NCBI GenBank assembly: GCA_014871385.1 | Contig: CM026431.1 | Span: 8,727,964-8,791,963 of the forward strand | Length of the DNA stretch: 64,000 nt | Direction of reading: 5' to 3' | From: Ceratodon purpureus | Lineage: Eukaryota; Streptophyta; Bryopsida; Pseudoditrichales; Ditrichaceae | Shown here: piece after piece, positions 33,790 to 44,637 of the stretch | How the letters are laid out: every line of letters starts with the position of its first letter | How positions within the stretch are numbered: the stretch's first letter is position 1 | Made by a program: the position numbers and the translations under genes | The notes under the pieces: generated by a model | What the model saw: the letters and a program-made list of their open reading frames with translations, nothing else | Told to the model about the DNA's origin: nothing | Database searches by the model: none

Positions 33790-34900
33790 CTCCTCCTATG
33801 TAGAGGATGAAATGTCACAACCGTAATGCTCAAAATATAATATGAAGAATGAAATGTTACAAAAGAAATGCTCAAAATTTAAATTGCGCTGTAACTTATA
33901 TTTTAACCATTCAAAATCCCACATTTCCTAACCATGTTACCTATTCTTGACTTGGTGTACATCTTGGTTTCTTCTACTCCATTATTCTACACGAACTCTG
34001 AAATATTCCACGGACTTCTAAGACCATTTCCTTTAGTTGCTTTTTCTTTTCTTATTTCTAGAATCATCTATATCATCTAAAACCATCATGCTGGAATAGT
34101 CGTATCTAGATCCAATAAATGACCAAATCTTAAGGATTGTATTCGAACACCCCGCTAGACTTCACAGTACTAATCCTTTGGAGGATATACAGTCCAACTC
34201 TTGTCCATATCAAACCAGCAAGTTTCGCCATCCGATATGATCACTTCGGGCAGCTGAACAACTGGATTCTCATCGACGTTCGATAGCAAGGGATACGGGA
34301 TTAGGGACAACTCCATAATACGGAGAAGCTCATTGGTACAAAGCACTGTCCAACGCCATTCACCTTCACCAACATGGAGGCTTCCGATGTGCCTAAACGG
34401 TGGCAGGTCCATGCCTCGTTCCCTGGCGCGCTCCACCTCCAGCAGCCACGGCCGCAGCTCCTCATAACTCGCCGGTGCCTTTGGGGGCAAACCTACAGCC
34501 GCTCTCGTCCTCCTGGATCTCGCATTACACACCTTCGGCATCGCGCAACACACTGAATTCTTGTAGTCTTCAAACGTTACAGTCAAGCTTGTAGATTGAC
34601 ATCCCCGAACTCCTACGCTACCTTCGCATACAGCACAGCATGCCAAGGACTGTGTCACTATCCAAATACGCCACCTACAGACAAGCTCAAGAAACCAAGA
34701 GTGACCTCCTTCTCTGTAACCCAGCTTACCAAGTGTTGTTTGATGATGAAAATCTCCTACTTGTATCACTCAAATGAAGATGCTTTGCTGCCTACGAAGA
34801 GAGAGTAATCTTCGATGAAGACAAGGACTCTAACAAGGTATATCTTGGTTTCAGCAGTTCAGATATTATACACGAATTTTGAAATATTCCAGGAAGTTTT
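33790..34900. other. MULE-1-specific 1-kb segment between short direct repeats
   Basis: MULE-2 lacks this DNA: at 55,800-55,830 it passes directly to the shared CCTTGCCTCCTTTATGTTCT. In MULE-1 similar sequence (ATCTTGGTTTC, then TAcACGAA and TGAAATATTCCA) occurs at about 33,969-34,015 and again at 34,846-34,895, bracketing the extra segment. It holds the minus-strand ORF listed next. Confidence 0.6.
34170..34769 (-). CDS. Hypothetical ORF in the MULE-1-specific segment
   Basis: A 199-codon frame. The C-terminal two thirds look coding: MPKVCNARSRRTRAAVG, then SYEELRPWLLEVERARERGM, a strand-rich part (HVGEGEWRWTVLCTNELL) and the end SWTVYPPKD. I recognise no family. The first 75 codons are less convincing, and the true start may be the internal Met. 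It may be a captured host gene fragment, since it is found only in this MULE copy. Confidence 0.4.
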   Translation of the reverse strand: MIQVGDFHHQTTLGKLGYREGGHSWFLELVCRWRIWIVTQSLACCAVCEGSVGVRGCQSTSLTVTFEDYKNSVCCAMPKVCNARSRRTRAAVGLPPKAPASYEELRPWLLEVERARERGMDLPPFRHIGSLHVGEGEWRWTVLCTNELLRIMELSLIPYPLLSNVDENPVVQLPEVIISDGETCWFDMDKSWTVYPPKD

Positions 34901-35169
34901 CAAACCTTGCCTCCTTTATGTTCTGTGAAATTTGTTACTTTCCTTTTGCATTTACATAAACCTATGAAAGAATTAATTGTTTGATCTAGAACTTAACGCC
35001 TGATCATTATATCTTGCCTAAATCCATGAGAAATCTAACAAAATATATGCATGACGTCATCATGACATCAGCCCTAATTTGTATCTTAGAGAACAAACGT
35101 AATAAATTCTTACCAGAGATAATCCTAATTTCCACGGTAATATACTCTTTTCCTAAAAAAAGTGTCAAA

Positions 35170-35311
35170 ATCAAGCCTTAATTTAGTAATTTTCCACGGT
35201 TATAGGGTCTACTTTGCTTTTGAAAATTTTCCTAATTGTCAATTCTGTGCTCTCCATTCTGTGCTCTCCGCTCTCCGCTCTACGCTCTCCGCTCACATAC
35301 GAACTTTCCCC
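35170..35311. repeat. MULE-1 right terminal inverted repeat
   Basis: Complementary to the left end. It contains an array of CTCTCCGCT words and ends GTATGTGAGC (complement) ...AACTTTCCCC at 35,311, followed by the ATTAACATCA target duplicate. The inner shared block GGTTATAGGGTC is at about 35,199. Confidence 0.8.
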
Positions 35312-35371
35312 ATTAACATCACTAAACCCAGGAACTCAAATTGCTAACCTCTGTTTGCCTTGCGTGCAGCC

Positions 35372-38300
35372 ATGGTATCCCCCAATCGGAGACGCAAATG
35401 GAGATCAACTGCGGAAATTATTCATCGCCATGAACTTCAGTTTGCTGCAACTAGGGATGTCCCAATAACGAGATGGTCATGCCCGTGCACATACTGTCAT
35501 GGAGGCCGACGTTTGCCTGTGCGTGCTATAACACGGCATCTCACCTCTTATGGCCGCGACCAATTTCTGAACCACTCCATGATTGGCGGGGATCCTCCAG
35601 GGGGGTACCCAGAGCGTGGGGCTTGGTACTACAGCGACGAGGAATGGACAGAGGACAATGTCTACAGCAATGAGGAAGAGTTTCAGCAGATTCCACCGAA
35701 AGACCCAGATTGTGAACCACATGGCCTCCACGATGTACAGCAACAGTTTGAGGACGCCATTAGAACCGCTGAAGAGTTAGAAGAGCTGACACGGGACTCT
35801 GAGAACATGGAGAGAGACGATGAACATCCCGCAGATTTACCTGACCCCACATTTGAGGCTTTGGAATTATTGTCTGCACAGGCCTCACACCCACTTTATC
35901 CAGGTAGTTCTGTGAGCTTGATTTCAGCAGTGGTCGTTTTGATGACATTGTGCACCACGCATGGAGTGAGTTTGAAACTGAGCTGCTTCACTATCTGACA
36001 GTGGAGCTGCTTCCAGAAGATAATGTGTTGCCTGCAAACCATTACCAAGCGAAGAGGATGCTGCAGGCACTTGGACTCGCATACAATGTAATACATGCCT
36101 GTCCGTCAGGATGTGTCTTATTTCGAGGAGAACACAGCGATCTGGAATCGTGTCCCAGTTGCGGAAAAGGAAGATACAGAGAAGGTACAAAGACAGCTCC
36201 GATGAAGGTTATAAGACACTTTCCCCTCATTCCGAGGTTTAGGCGCATGTTTGGATCTCCCGCAATTGCAAAGCTCCTGAAATGGCATTCAGAGCGTGGG
36301 GTGACCACGAACAGCGATGGTGAGATTGTAATGGAGACCGTAGTTGACAGCCCCGCTTGGAAACACGTTGGAGTCATAGATCCCACATTTCAAGCGGAAA
36401 ACCGGAACGTACGCATGGCACTGTCACTTGATGGAGTGAACCCTTTCTCGGTTCGAAGTACCTCACATTCAACGTGGCCTGTTCTCTTGGTTATTTACAA
36501 CCTGCCACCGTGGTTGGTGACAAAACGGTTTTTCATCATGATGAGCATTTTAATATCCGGCAAGGAGTCTCCAACAGACAAGAATTTAGATATCTTCATT
36601 GCTCCTCTAGTGGAAGAATTACAGCAGCTATGGGAGGGAGTAGAAGCGATAGACGCTTCAGCTGAAGACGTGCAAAGAAGATTCACTCTTCGGGGTATAC
36701 TTTTATGGACTATTTCAGATTATCCTGCTTATGGTTTGATTTCTGGACAGCAAACTAAAGGATACAAAGCTTGCACCGTATGCGGCCCAGACACTGTTTC
36801 TAGAAGCGCTAGAGGCCCCAAAGGTGAGAAGATAGTGTACGTAGGTGCACGCCAGCGCCTTCCAGAGGACCATGCTTTTCGTGAAGACCTGCGGTTCAAT
36901 GGGCTTCAAGAAAAGGAGGTTTCCAATTCGAGAATGTCTGGCGAAGATGTTTTACAGTTTGCAGTAGAAAGGGAGTCATACCTTGCCTCGGGAGGAAGGG
37001 CAGAGGGTCCAGAGGACCCTGTGAGGACGCACGGGGTGAAAAGGCTTTCAATACTCTTTACTCTCCTGTATTGGAAGGTGAGTGCTCTGAGTTGCTCTGT
37101 TTCATGTCTTGCTCGTCTTTCTTTGTCACTAGGCATCCCAGTAAACATGGGAGATACACCATAAAACAAGTGAAAACAGTCATTCACGTCTATAAGAAAC
37201 GCGCTTGTCTAGAAATGCGTTGACGTCAAATTGTGTTATTCAACGTCCCAATAAACATGACCGACTGACTGCTGAAAGCTTTTCCTCGCTTTAGATCGCT
37301 ACGGTTGTTTTCCAACTCGGATACATACAAATTATTTACAGCCCCATGAACATATTCAATGTGATGCAGGACTTGCTCATACGACACACACTGGACGTCA
37401 TGCACTGCGAGAAAAACCTATGTGAAAACATAGTCAAGACCTTGTTTGGAGAGACGGATTTTCCACGAGGACGGCAGGACTACAAAGACATGGGAGTCAG
37501 GCCTGACCTATGGCTGAGACGAACACACGGTACAGACGGGCAACTCTTCATGCCGCATGCGCCCTACGTACTCTCTCCCCAAGCGAAGGCAGACATGCTT
37601 GCTGTGATAGCATCAACAAGGGTGCCCACAAATTTTTCTTCCGCAATTCATAAACGAGTTTCTGACGGGAGACTCAGGCTTCTGAAATCCCATGACTTTC
37701 ACATCCTCATGCAACACGTAATTTAAGTTCACGTTAACTTGTACCAACTTTGCGTTCAGAACTGTTTAATGTGGCAATGCTACCTCACGATGTGGATATT
37801 TCTTTTCGTCAGAATATTCATTTCAATGATCCAAAATATCTACGTTAAAGGAAACTGTTAAAACTCGCGTTAAAACACGTCCTTTTTGACGCAGCTCTGA
37901 TGTGGTGCGCGTATAATTTAACATGATGGCAATATGAGCTCAATCTTTATTTCTGGAAAATAATCCTTTACATCATGTCAATTTTCAGATACTACCCAAT
38001 TCACTACGGAATGTTGAAATGAACGCAGCCGTTCGGCTGTGTATTATGAGGGTCAGCAGAGTATTCCGACGCCTGTGCAGTGGCTCAGTGGATATGTCTA
38101 AAGAAAAAGAGTACACTGAAGACGCAAATGAGACGCTTTGCATGGTTGAGCGAGAGTTTCCTCTAGGATCCATGGTCATCATGACGCACCTATTTGTGCA
38201 CCTCATGGAGGAGCTCTTTATATGCGGCCCAGTTCACACCCGCTGGATGTATCCAATGGAGCGATACATGAAGACCCTTAAGGATTATGTGCATTTGAAG

Positions 38301-39747
38301 CAAAATCCAGAAGGTAGCATGGCAGAGGCGTATTATATGGAAGAAACCCTCGGATTTTGTTCAGAGTATATGGAACGCTACGGGGCTACATCTCGAAGAG
38401 TCTGGGATGCAAACGAAGAGCAGTCAATGTATGATGAGATGGTAGAGGGCAAGGGAATAAGACGCCCTATGTCTCGGACTCTCCGTGACTGGATTCACAA
38501 CTTTGTGATCAGAAATGCTGGCACACTTCAGTACTACAGAAGGTACAATCATATATACTCCACGATAATAGCATTTCCGGAATCTTACTTACAGTTTAAC
38601 ATGTCTGAACGTGGATTAACTTGCCTGAACGTGATTTAACGTGCCTAAAACGTGGGTTAACATGTATGCAACGTTTTTAGTAACGTGTACATTCAGGGCA
38701 ACGTTACAGTCCTTGTCTTTGGTGACTACTATGTCAGTCTTGAAACAAGAAAATGCGTTAAAATGTCCCGTTAAACTACGTCATTTTCCCCAATGCTTTC
38801 CTATAGTGAATTGCACGGACCATGGTCAGTCCTTTTCATGTTTGCACGCACTACTAATGCATTTTGCACACCGCAGGGTGTATGAAGCAGAGCAGAATTC
38901 TAGGAGCACAGAACGCCGCTTGAGAAATTGCGCAAGACGTGGACGAAGAAGACGGAATTCCTCAGACATTCCTTCACAGTTGAGGCCTTTGGCCCCATTT
39001 CCGGATTGGTTGAAACAAACCGTTGAAGCCGATCGGAGAACACGCTCTCGGACCATCGATCAAACCACTTATGATCTGTTGAGACCCCCCTCGCTGATTG
39101 CAACTGCTTATCGATCAATGAAGGCTTACGGCATGCACCTCCGCTGTCGCTCAGTTGAAGCTTCCAGGACTTCTATGGACAGTGGAGTACATGCAATATT
39201 CACCGACGATGCAGGAGAAGAGACGGAGGAGTATGTAGGTTGGGTTGAAGAAATACTGGAATTAGAGTATAGGAGCACGTGTCTCGTTGTTCTTCTCTGT
39301 TCCTGGGTGAAAGGAAAAATGGGAGGCGCTTCACCAACAATGAAGCGGGATCAACATGGATTTCTGTCCATGAATTTTTCGGCAAACTGCCTTCTTCCTT
39401 TGGGTCCCCACTCTTTCGCGTTCCCCATTCACACACATCAAGTGTTTTTTATGGCGGACCAGGGGCCATGGAAAGTGGTGTGCAAGGCAAATGTTCGAGG
39501 CAGCCGCAGAGGTCGTGCCTTTGCTGCAGAATACAACGATGCAGAGGCACAATTACCCGACTCAAATTCACCACATGCCAATAACACAGAGCTGTGCACA
39601 GGACAGCCTTCACATTCAGACGTCTCAGCTTACGGGTCCTTTGTAGAAGAGCAGGAAGGCGAGCCAGTGGCAGGGGAGGGAAGTGATGAGGATGACGACC
39701 GGATCATGGGTGATTCATCTGATAGTGAGTTTACATCAGAGGATTAG
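35372..39747 (+). pseudogene. TNP2-like CACTA transposase with DUF4218 and DUF4216 regions
   Basis: An acceptor (GTGCAG) lies just before the ATG at 35,372. The N-terminal domain reads WRSTAEIIHRHELQFAATRD and SCPCTYCHGG. PLYPGSSVSLISAVVVLMTL is followed at about 35,966-35,973 by an apparent 1-base frameshift into EFETELLHYLTVELLPEDN. The core has IHACPSGCVLFRGEHSDLESCPSC. The next exon (about 37,342-37,717) has LDVMHCEKNLCENIVKTL. Exon 37,989-38,542 is DUF4218-like (FPLGSMVIMTHLFVHLMEEL, GPVHTRWMYPMERYMKTLK). The last exon, 38,877-39,747, has a DUF4216-like WVEEILELEY and ends in an acidic tail. The phase at the 37,077/37,342 junction also does not fit as I read it. TNP2 proteins cut and join CACTA ends. 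This copy looks inactive, and MULE-1 lies 60 bp upstream. Confidence 0.85.
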
Positions 39748-39749
39748 GC

Positions 39750-40774
39750 TTCCTACAATATCGTTATGAATTCCATACTGTGTTACATTTTCATAAATGT
39801 CTGGACGTGTTTTGTAACAACTATTAACGCAGTATCTGTTTCAACTAACATGCGCGGTACATCAGATATGTAGTGTCGCGTTTTTTGTAACACATCTTAA
39901 CACACTTCCTGTTCCAAGAAACACATGCGTCAATGCCTCCTAGTCTCCCAAATTAAATATTGCTGGTCAAATACTGCATTCCACGTCAGCCAACCCATCC
40001 ACCCACACGTTCCACGTCACGGCACGCATTCCACGTCAAATAGGTTCGTCATGTTTTTTGTAACACATCTGAACGCACTATTACGTTACAAGAAACGCGC
40101 ACGTCAATGTTGACAGCCCCCCCGGGCTCTCAAACATTACTTGACCGGTCAAACCCTAAACCTTCCACGTCAGCCTATCACCCTACAACGCATTCCACGT
40201 CAGCACAGTCATTCCACGTCAGACTTCTCGGTACGTTTTTTTTAACACACTTGAACCTGGCGCATGTTACCTATGACGCCTCAATGTTATAAGAAACGCG
40301 CTGCTCTGGATACTACTATGGTCAACCATAGTCAAAACTACCTTCCACGTCAGCCATTGACTCTTCAAGCATTCCACGTCAGCGCACTCATTCCACGTCA
40401 GTCAATGTGTTACGTTTTTTTTAACACATTTTAACGTAGCACCTGTTAAGATTGACGTCCTTCATGTTATAAGAAACGTGCTGACGTGGAGACTTACTAT
40501 ATTTAGTCTTATCTAAAGTTCCTTGAGGTAAAAAAGTAGGTGAAAAATTTACTGCCCAAGTGGAACGTGTCCGTTTAATTTAACGTGATGCCGTTATTTG
40601 GAACGTATAAATTTTATTCGCGTTTCACCCATATTCTCTTTGACGCAGTGACGTTATTGGTGACTTTGTCACGTTAAAACGCTTGACGCGCGCCATGTTT
40701 AATTGGATATTTTTTCCACACTAATTCAGGATAGTGTGGATTTACGTCAAGTTTGACGCATCTCTGCCATAGTG
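39750..40774. repeat. CACTA right subterminal repeat region and terminus
   Basis: Between 39,979 and 40,400 a TTCCACGTCA motif occurs nine times. It alternates with GTTnTnTAACACnTnTTAACG and TATAAGAAACGCGC motifs, forming two to three degenerate repeats of about 170-200 bp. The last 200 bp contain CGTTAAAACG and TTTGACGCA words and end in the 23-bp inverted repeat. There is no coding sequence. The left end carries the same TTCCACGT words at 12,315 and 12,358. Confidence 0.85.
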
Positions 40775-41019
40775 AAAGAAAGTGATAGTCGATGTCAAGT
40801 GCCCTAGGACAGTGCCACGTCGTGAGTGGTGGTTTAGCAGTTCCATGGGAATGACATTGGTTGCCTTGAAGTGACTGTGCTGTCGCACGTGCGAAGACGC
40901 AGATGCTGACAGGGGACGGTACAGTGATATTAAGCAATTATGCAGATGACGCTTCAGTGGATGGAAACTCGAACATCGAGAAGGAAAACTCTAGTGTCTT
41001 AGGAGCTCTGTTCTGTAGG

Positions 41020-41535
41020 TTATGTAGTATAAGAGGCTACGGGAGATGGTGGTGTGAGGGGAGTTAATTTGGTGCATATGTACGAATAATGTAGGGAAGA
41101 TCCTGGGTTGGATAGGAATATTCAAGATACCTACCCAAAAAACGTGGACGCCTTTTGCCTGGACGTATGGAGTCCGAAGAGTACGATTAGGGTTGCGGGG
41201 AAACTAGGGATCTGCAGTACTTCACAATGAATCAACGTAGACGAGATTTGCAGGAACTCCGTGGCGGAGAAGATTCGCCAAAATGCTCAGCCCGAACGGG
41301 AGAGGAGAAGGCCGACTCACAACAAATGTTAACCCACGGCGGGGCAAAGAACACCAGGGACAGATGCCGAAGAAGGACGGGCAGAATATATTTGTACAGA
41401 GAGAAGGGGATGAGGGTGGCAGATTCAAGCGCATTGAGGACAAGAACAACTCAACGCAGACGTAGAGCTCCATCGGCGACGACCTCACTTGGTCCATGTC
41501 GACCCCAAGGGTTAGTCTGCAACTCTCACTCTTAG
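41020..41535 (+). other. Possible 5' exon of an unknown gene
   Basis: A small GC-rich stretch after a TATA-like TAGTATAAGAGG (about 41,026). It is open in two plus-strand frames: 41,227-41,535 starting MNQRRRDLQELRGG, and 41,283-41,465. It ends near splice-like CAAGGGTTAGT. I cannot identify either product, and no continuation is evident downstream. Confidence 0.2.
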
Positions 41536-41539
41536 GGTT

Positions 41540-42158
41540 TAGGGTTCGCTGTGTCAGGGCAAGAGTTCTACAAGATCGTGATGGTGTACACAGTAATTCC
41601 CCGCATGAACTGTGATTTTCCTTTTTTGCAAAATTGTGGGATCCGAGAAACTCAGAATAAACCGGAAAAGCCTCATCCGGAGTTAGTATTCCAATAATTT
41701 TTCATTTTTTTCGGTTAATTAGGTAAAAACTAGCTAGATACTAGCTGTATTAGGAGTTAACACAAACCGGATACTCCAGAAACCTTAAAACAGTTAACGC
41801 AGGAAGTATTCTCGGAACCTGAATTCCGAAACTCGGAAGAGAAAGTACGGAACGGGTGGACGATCCGAGTACTGACCGTTACTGTAACCGCGTCTAGGAT
41901 CTGAAACGACGCGGAAGTCATCATGACCCGGATAGGCGTCTAGCCCGGTACGGTGGCGGCTGCAATTACGGGCCGCCACGGCGTTTGTGATGCCTGGGGT
42001 ATATAAGCGAGGGTGTTAGGGTTTGGAGTTCCTTTTTGCGAACTGGGAGTAGAGAGTGAAAGAGCGGTGAGGTGTTTTTGTCTTTTCCGATTCACCGGCA
42101 GTTGGATTGCCGGGTTTCCTGCTGTCGGATCGTAGAGGGAGAGAAGCAAGGCGTAGAA
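41540..42158 (+). promoter_or_regulatory. Upstream region of the interrupted coding sequence, with TATA box
   Basis: TATATAAG at 42,000-42,007 lies about 150 bp before the ATG at 42,159, in a GC-rich setting after AT-rich DNA. I looked for a matching copy downstream of 57,673, which would indicate LTRs, and found none. Confidence 0.45.
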
Positions 42159-42946
42159 ATGGCGCACGTGCAGTGTAGAGTCCTTAGTCCTAGTACTCCG
42201 GTGAGGGAATCGGAGATGGAAGAGCTGATCGTCGACCTCACCCGGATGAGGTGCGAGGGGTTGTTATCACGGCCGTGGTTACTGAAAAGTGAGGTGATGG
42301 TGAGGGAGGTCCTGGAAGGACCGGACAATAGGTGGGATAATACGATCCGAGGCAAGCCCACGCTGTGGAATGCGGAACAGTAGGCGGCAGCTTACGATTT
42401 CGAGCAGACCGGGCTCCTTTGGGCGACCCGGACGGATAGATACGTGCAGGATAAGTTTCACGGAAAGATCCATAGGAATAATGGATACGAGATAGACGCC
42501 TGCAAGGATAGGAGGCAGAGGCAGGTCTTAGCCTTCCTCGTTCCGATCCTGTATTCGCTGAAACCGGAACAGGTCACCATTACGGTCGGGAACACCATCC
42601 TCGGAGCGTACTCAGGAGAACGTCCGGTAAATTGGGCCGCACTCATGGCGGAAGTTGTGCAGAAGATGGTGCCGGGGATCGGAAAGAAGCCGACCCCGAT
42701 CTCCCCTTTCCTCTTCCACATTTACAAGGCGTATGAGTTGCTGAGCGATAAGGAGGAAGAGACTTATACGGCGGCGAAGAACTTCCTCAAATTTTCGGAG
42801 ATTCCGCCCGGAATGGAAGCCGATCCGCGGGGCGAAACCTCGGATACAGCATCCACGGAACAGGAGGACGATACAAAGGAGGTTCCGAACCCCGGCACTA
42901 CTAGGGCTCAGTCCAGGTCACGATCGGAGCGTGCTGCGTCACAGCA
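42159..42946 (+). pseudogene. 5' part of a transposon-like coding sequence interrupted by MULE-2
   Basis: From the ATG at 42,159 the frame runs to the MULE-2 insertion site, with one stop, TAG at 42,381-42,383 (codon 75). Recognisable features are an alpha-helical region (RQRQVLAFLVPILYSLKPEQ, NWAALMAEVVQKMVPG, FLFHIYKAYELLSDKEEE) and an acidic-polar tail (ASTEQEDDTKE). It resembles structural (gag-like) proteins of plant repeats, but I do not know the family. The frame continues exactly at 56,245 if MULE-2 and one target duplicate are ignored. Total length would be 739 codons including the terminator. Codon use is CGG/GGA-rich and unlike the MULE genes. Confidence 0.6.
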
Positions 42947-43170
42947 GAGGGAAGCTTGTACGTGAGCGGAGAGCGCAGAGCGGAGAGCGGTGAGCGCAGA
43001 TTTGGAGAGCGGAGAGCACAGAATGGGAGACAGAACCTTAAAATAGCACTTTTTTTACTAAAAATAAATTATAAAATTAGAAGATCCGAATATTCTTAGT
43101 ATATTTTTGGGAAGTTACTAATTTTAGTAATTTAATTGACCCTATAACCGTGGACTAATTACAGTATTTT
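42947..43170. repeat. MULE-2 left terminal inverted repeat
   Basis: Nearly identical to the MULE-1 left end, with the same GCGGAGAGC-type short repeats (42,965-43,020) and the GACCCTATAACCGTGGA block at about 43,139. Confidence 0.8.
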
Positions 43171-43930
43171 CATTGAATTTGTAGTTCATATTCTCCTTTC
43201 TTGGTGATTAATTTTTTAACGTGCACCAATTACTATGCTCCAGCTCCTTCTAACTAGTTCAGGCATACAGTAATTCCCCTTATCTCCTTAAATTTATATG
43301 CAAATTACTACTTAAAATGTTTTGGTATTGAACCTGTGAACAGGGATCAAGTAACATTTAATTTCATAACATTTTCTTAACATTGCTAGAATTCATCCAC
43401 TATAGTCTACATGCCTTTCTCCTTTTTTTTTTTTTTTTTTTAAATTTTTTTGAAATTTGTTTTGTATTTTTTATAAAATTTTCTTTATTCTATCTATCTT
43501 GTTAGAGGGGTCAAAAGCCTCCTTGCATTTGATTCTCTCCTTCATTTTATTTTCACAATCATTTTATTTTCACATTCAATTTGTTGATCTCCTTCATATT
43601 ATTTTCAACCTTCATTTTAAATATTGCTATTTTTTTCTTTAATCTTTTTAATTTCAATTTATATAAATGTTTTTTTTTTTTAATTTTTTTTTTTTTTTTT
43701 TTCATTCTTTAATTTTTAAAGAAAAAATTAAATGCTAAATGACCTCTGCTAAACCTTCATCTTTTTCCATTCGGTTTAGGAGGATGACAACTTTTAAATG
43801 AATGAATAGCCGATTTTCAAGGGCGCCAAGCATCTTCTTCAGGGATATTTAAGATAAGAGTAGGGAATGTCTCTGCCTCTTTTGTATTGGTGTTATGTGA
43901 AGCTCTTTTCCGTAGTGCGGGACAGCACCT

Positions 43931-44383
43931 ATGGAAGACGTCAGAGATATTGTTGTTTCACTCGCTGACGATGTTTGTCCATTTCAACCATATGTTGAGG
44001 TGGAGGACGAAGAAGAGGTGATGGCCAACAGCCAAGGGCGTCCGTCGACATCGGATGTTGCGGTACAACCGGATGTAAGAGCTGACCCTCCACGTTCAGA
44101 AAATTCGGATGAAATCATAGTGCTAGAGAAGGACGCAGATGTGCCTTTGCAACCACATGCATACTCGAAGGTTGGAAAGATCCGAAGGGGAACCTATTCC
44201 AAGGAATCAGTTAATCGGAGGCGGGGAGGTGGGCCATTGCTGAAACGATCATACCAAGGACATTTGCCAAGTGTGGGAACGAAAGTGAATGCGAATGTAG
44301 TTTCTCCTGTAATACAGTCAGCGGCTGGCAGTCCTGCTGATAGTGTAGTGGGCAACCCTAAACGTGTTAGGTTCGAAGATTAG
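43931..44383 (+). CDS. Conserved MULE-borne 150-aa protein (MULE-2 copy)
   Basis: Same length, start and end (NPKRVRFED) as the MULE-1 ORF at 21,842-22,294. I count roughly twenty substitutions by eye, concentrated in the disordered middle. The acidic block, the RRRGGGPLLKRSYQGHLP block and the KRVRF tail are kept, which argues for selection on the protein. Confidence 0.7.
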   Translation: MEDVRDIVVSLADDVCPFQPYVEVEDEEEVMANSQGRPSTSDVAVQPDVRADPPRSENSDEIIVLEKDADVPLQPHAYSKVGKIRRGTYSKESVNRRRGGGPLLKRSYQGHLPSVGTKVNANVVSPVIQSAAGSPADSVVGNPKRVRFED

Positions 44384-44637
44384 GACATCTAATAACAAGT
44401 ATATGTTTGCCTTAATAAAGGGTACATGTCAGGGGATACGAGGTATATAGTGCACTTCTTCAAGATACAATGTATTGAAATAGAATGCAATCAATGTGAA
44501 CGCCAAAGCCTTTAATATAATGAAAAAGTCAATACAGCTTCTCAATAGCTGACTTAGTATATGGTATATTACTAAAATCATTCACTACGTGACAAATGGC
44601 CATTGTGGAAATGGAAGTTCTAAAGTAGGAGGGCTAC

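Larger units (their letters stand above)
20876..35311. mobile_element. MULE-1: 14.4-kb Mutator-like element with ParB/methyltransferase cargo
   Basis: Both ends carry matching inverted repeats (GTACGTGAGCGGAGAGCG at left, complement at right). The element is flanked by a 10-bp direct repeat, ATTAACATCA, at 20,866-20,875 and 35,312-35,321, within the 8-10 bp range of Mutator elements. Contents from left to right: a 150-aa plus-strand ORF, a minus-strand SWIM-type transposase, a divergent intergenic promoter region, a multi-exon plus-strand gene with a CTD-like alternative terminal exon and a ParB/methyltransferase-like body, and an extra 1-kb segment absent from MULE-2. It is inserted in the CACTA element just upstream of TNP2. 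Confidence 0.9.
12051..40774 (+). mobile_element. CACTA (En/Spm) DNA transposon containing a nested MULE
   Basis: The ends are perfect inverted repeats of 23 bp: CACTATGGCAGAGATGCGTC plus AAA at 12,051, and its complement ending CATAGTG at 40,774. Each is flanked by AAA, the 3-bp target duplication expected for CACTA elements. Removing the nested MULE-1 leaves about 14.3 kb. It encodes the usual two CACTA products in divergent orientation: a minus-strand TNPA-like protein and a plus-strand TNP2-like transposase. Both ends are packed with subterminal repeats with ACGT cores, the expected TNPA binding sites. The TNP2 frame contains an apparent frameshift and its 5' side has been displaced by MULE-1, so this copy is probably no longer autonomous. 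Confidence 0.95.

Noticed and set aside
35912-35927. Intron with GTGAGC...TTTCAG in TNP2
   Set aside because: Only 16 nt long, too short for a spliceosomal intron. The frame through it also matches the expected protein.
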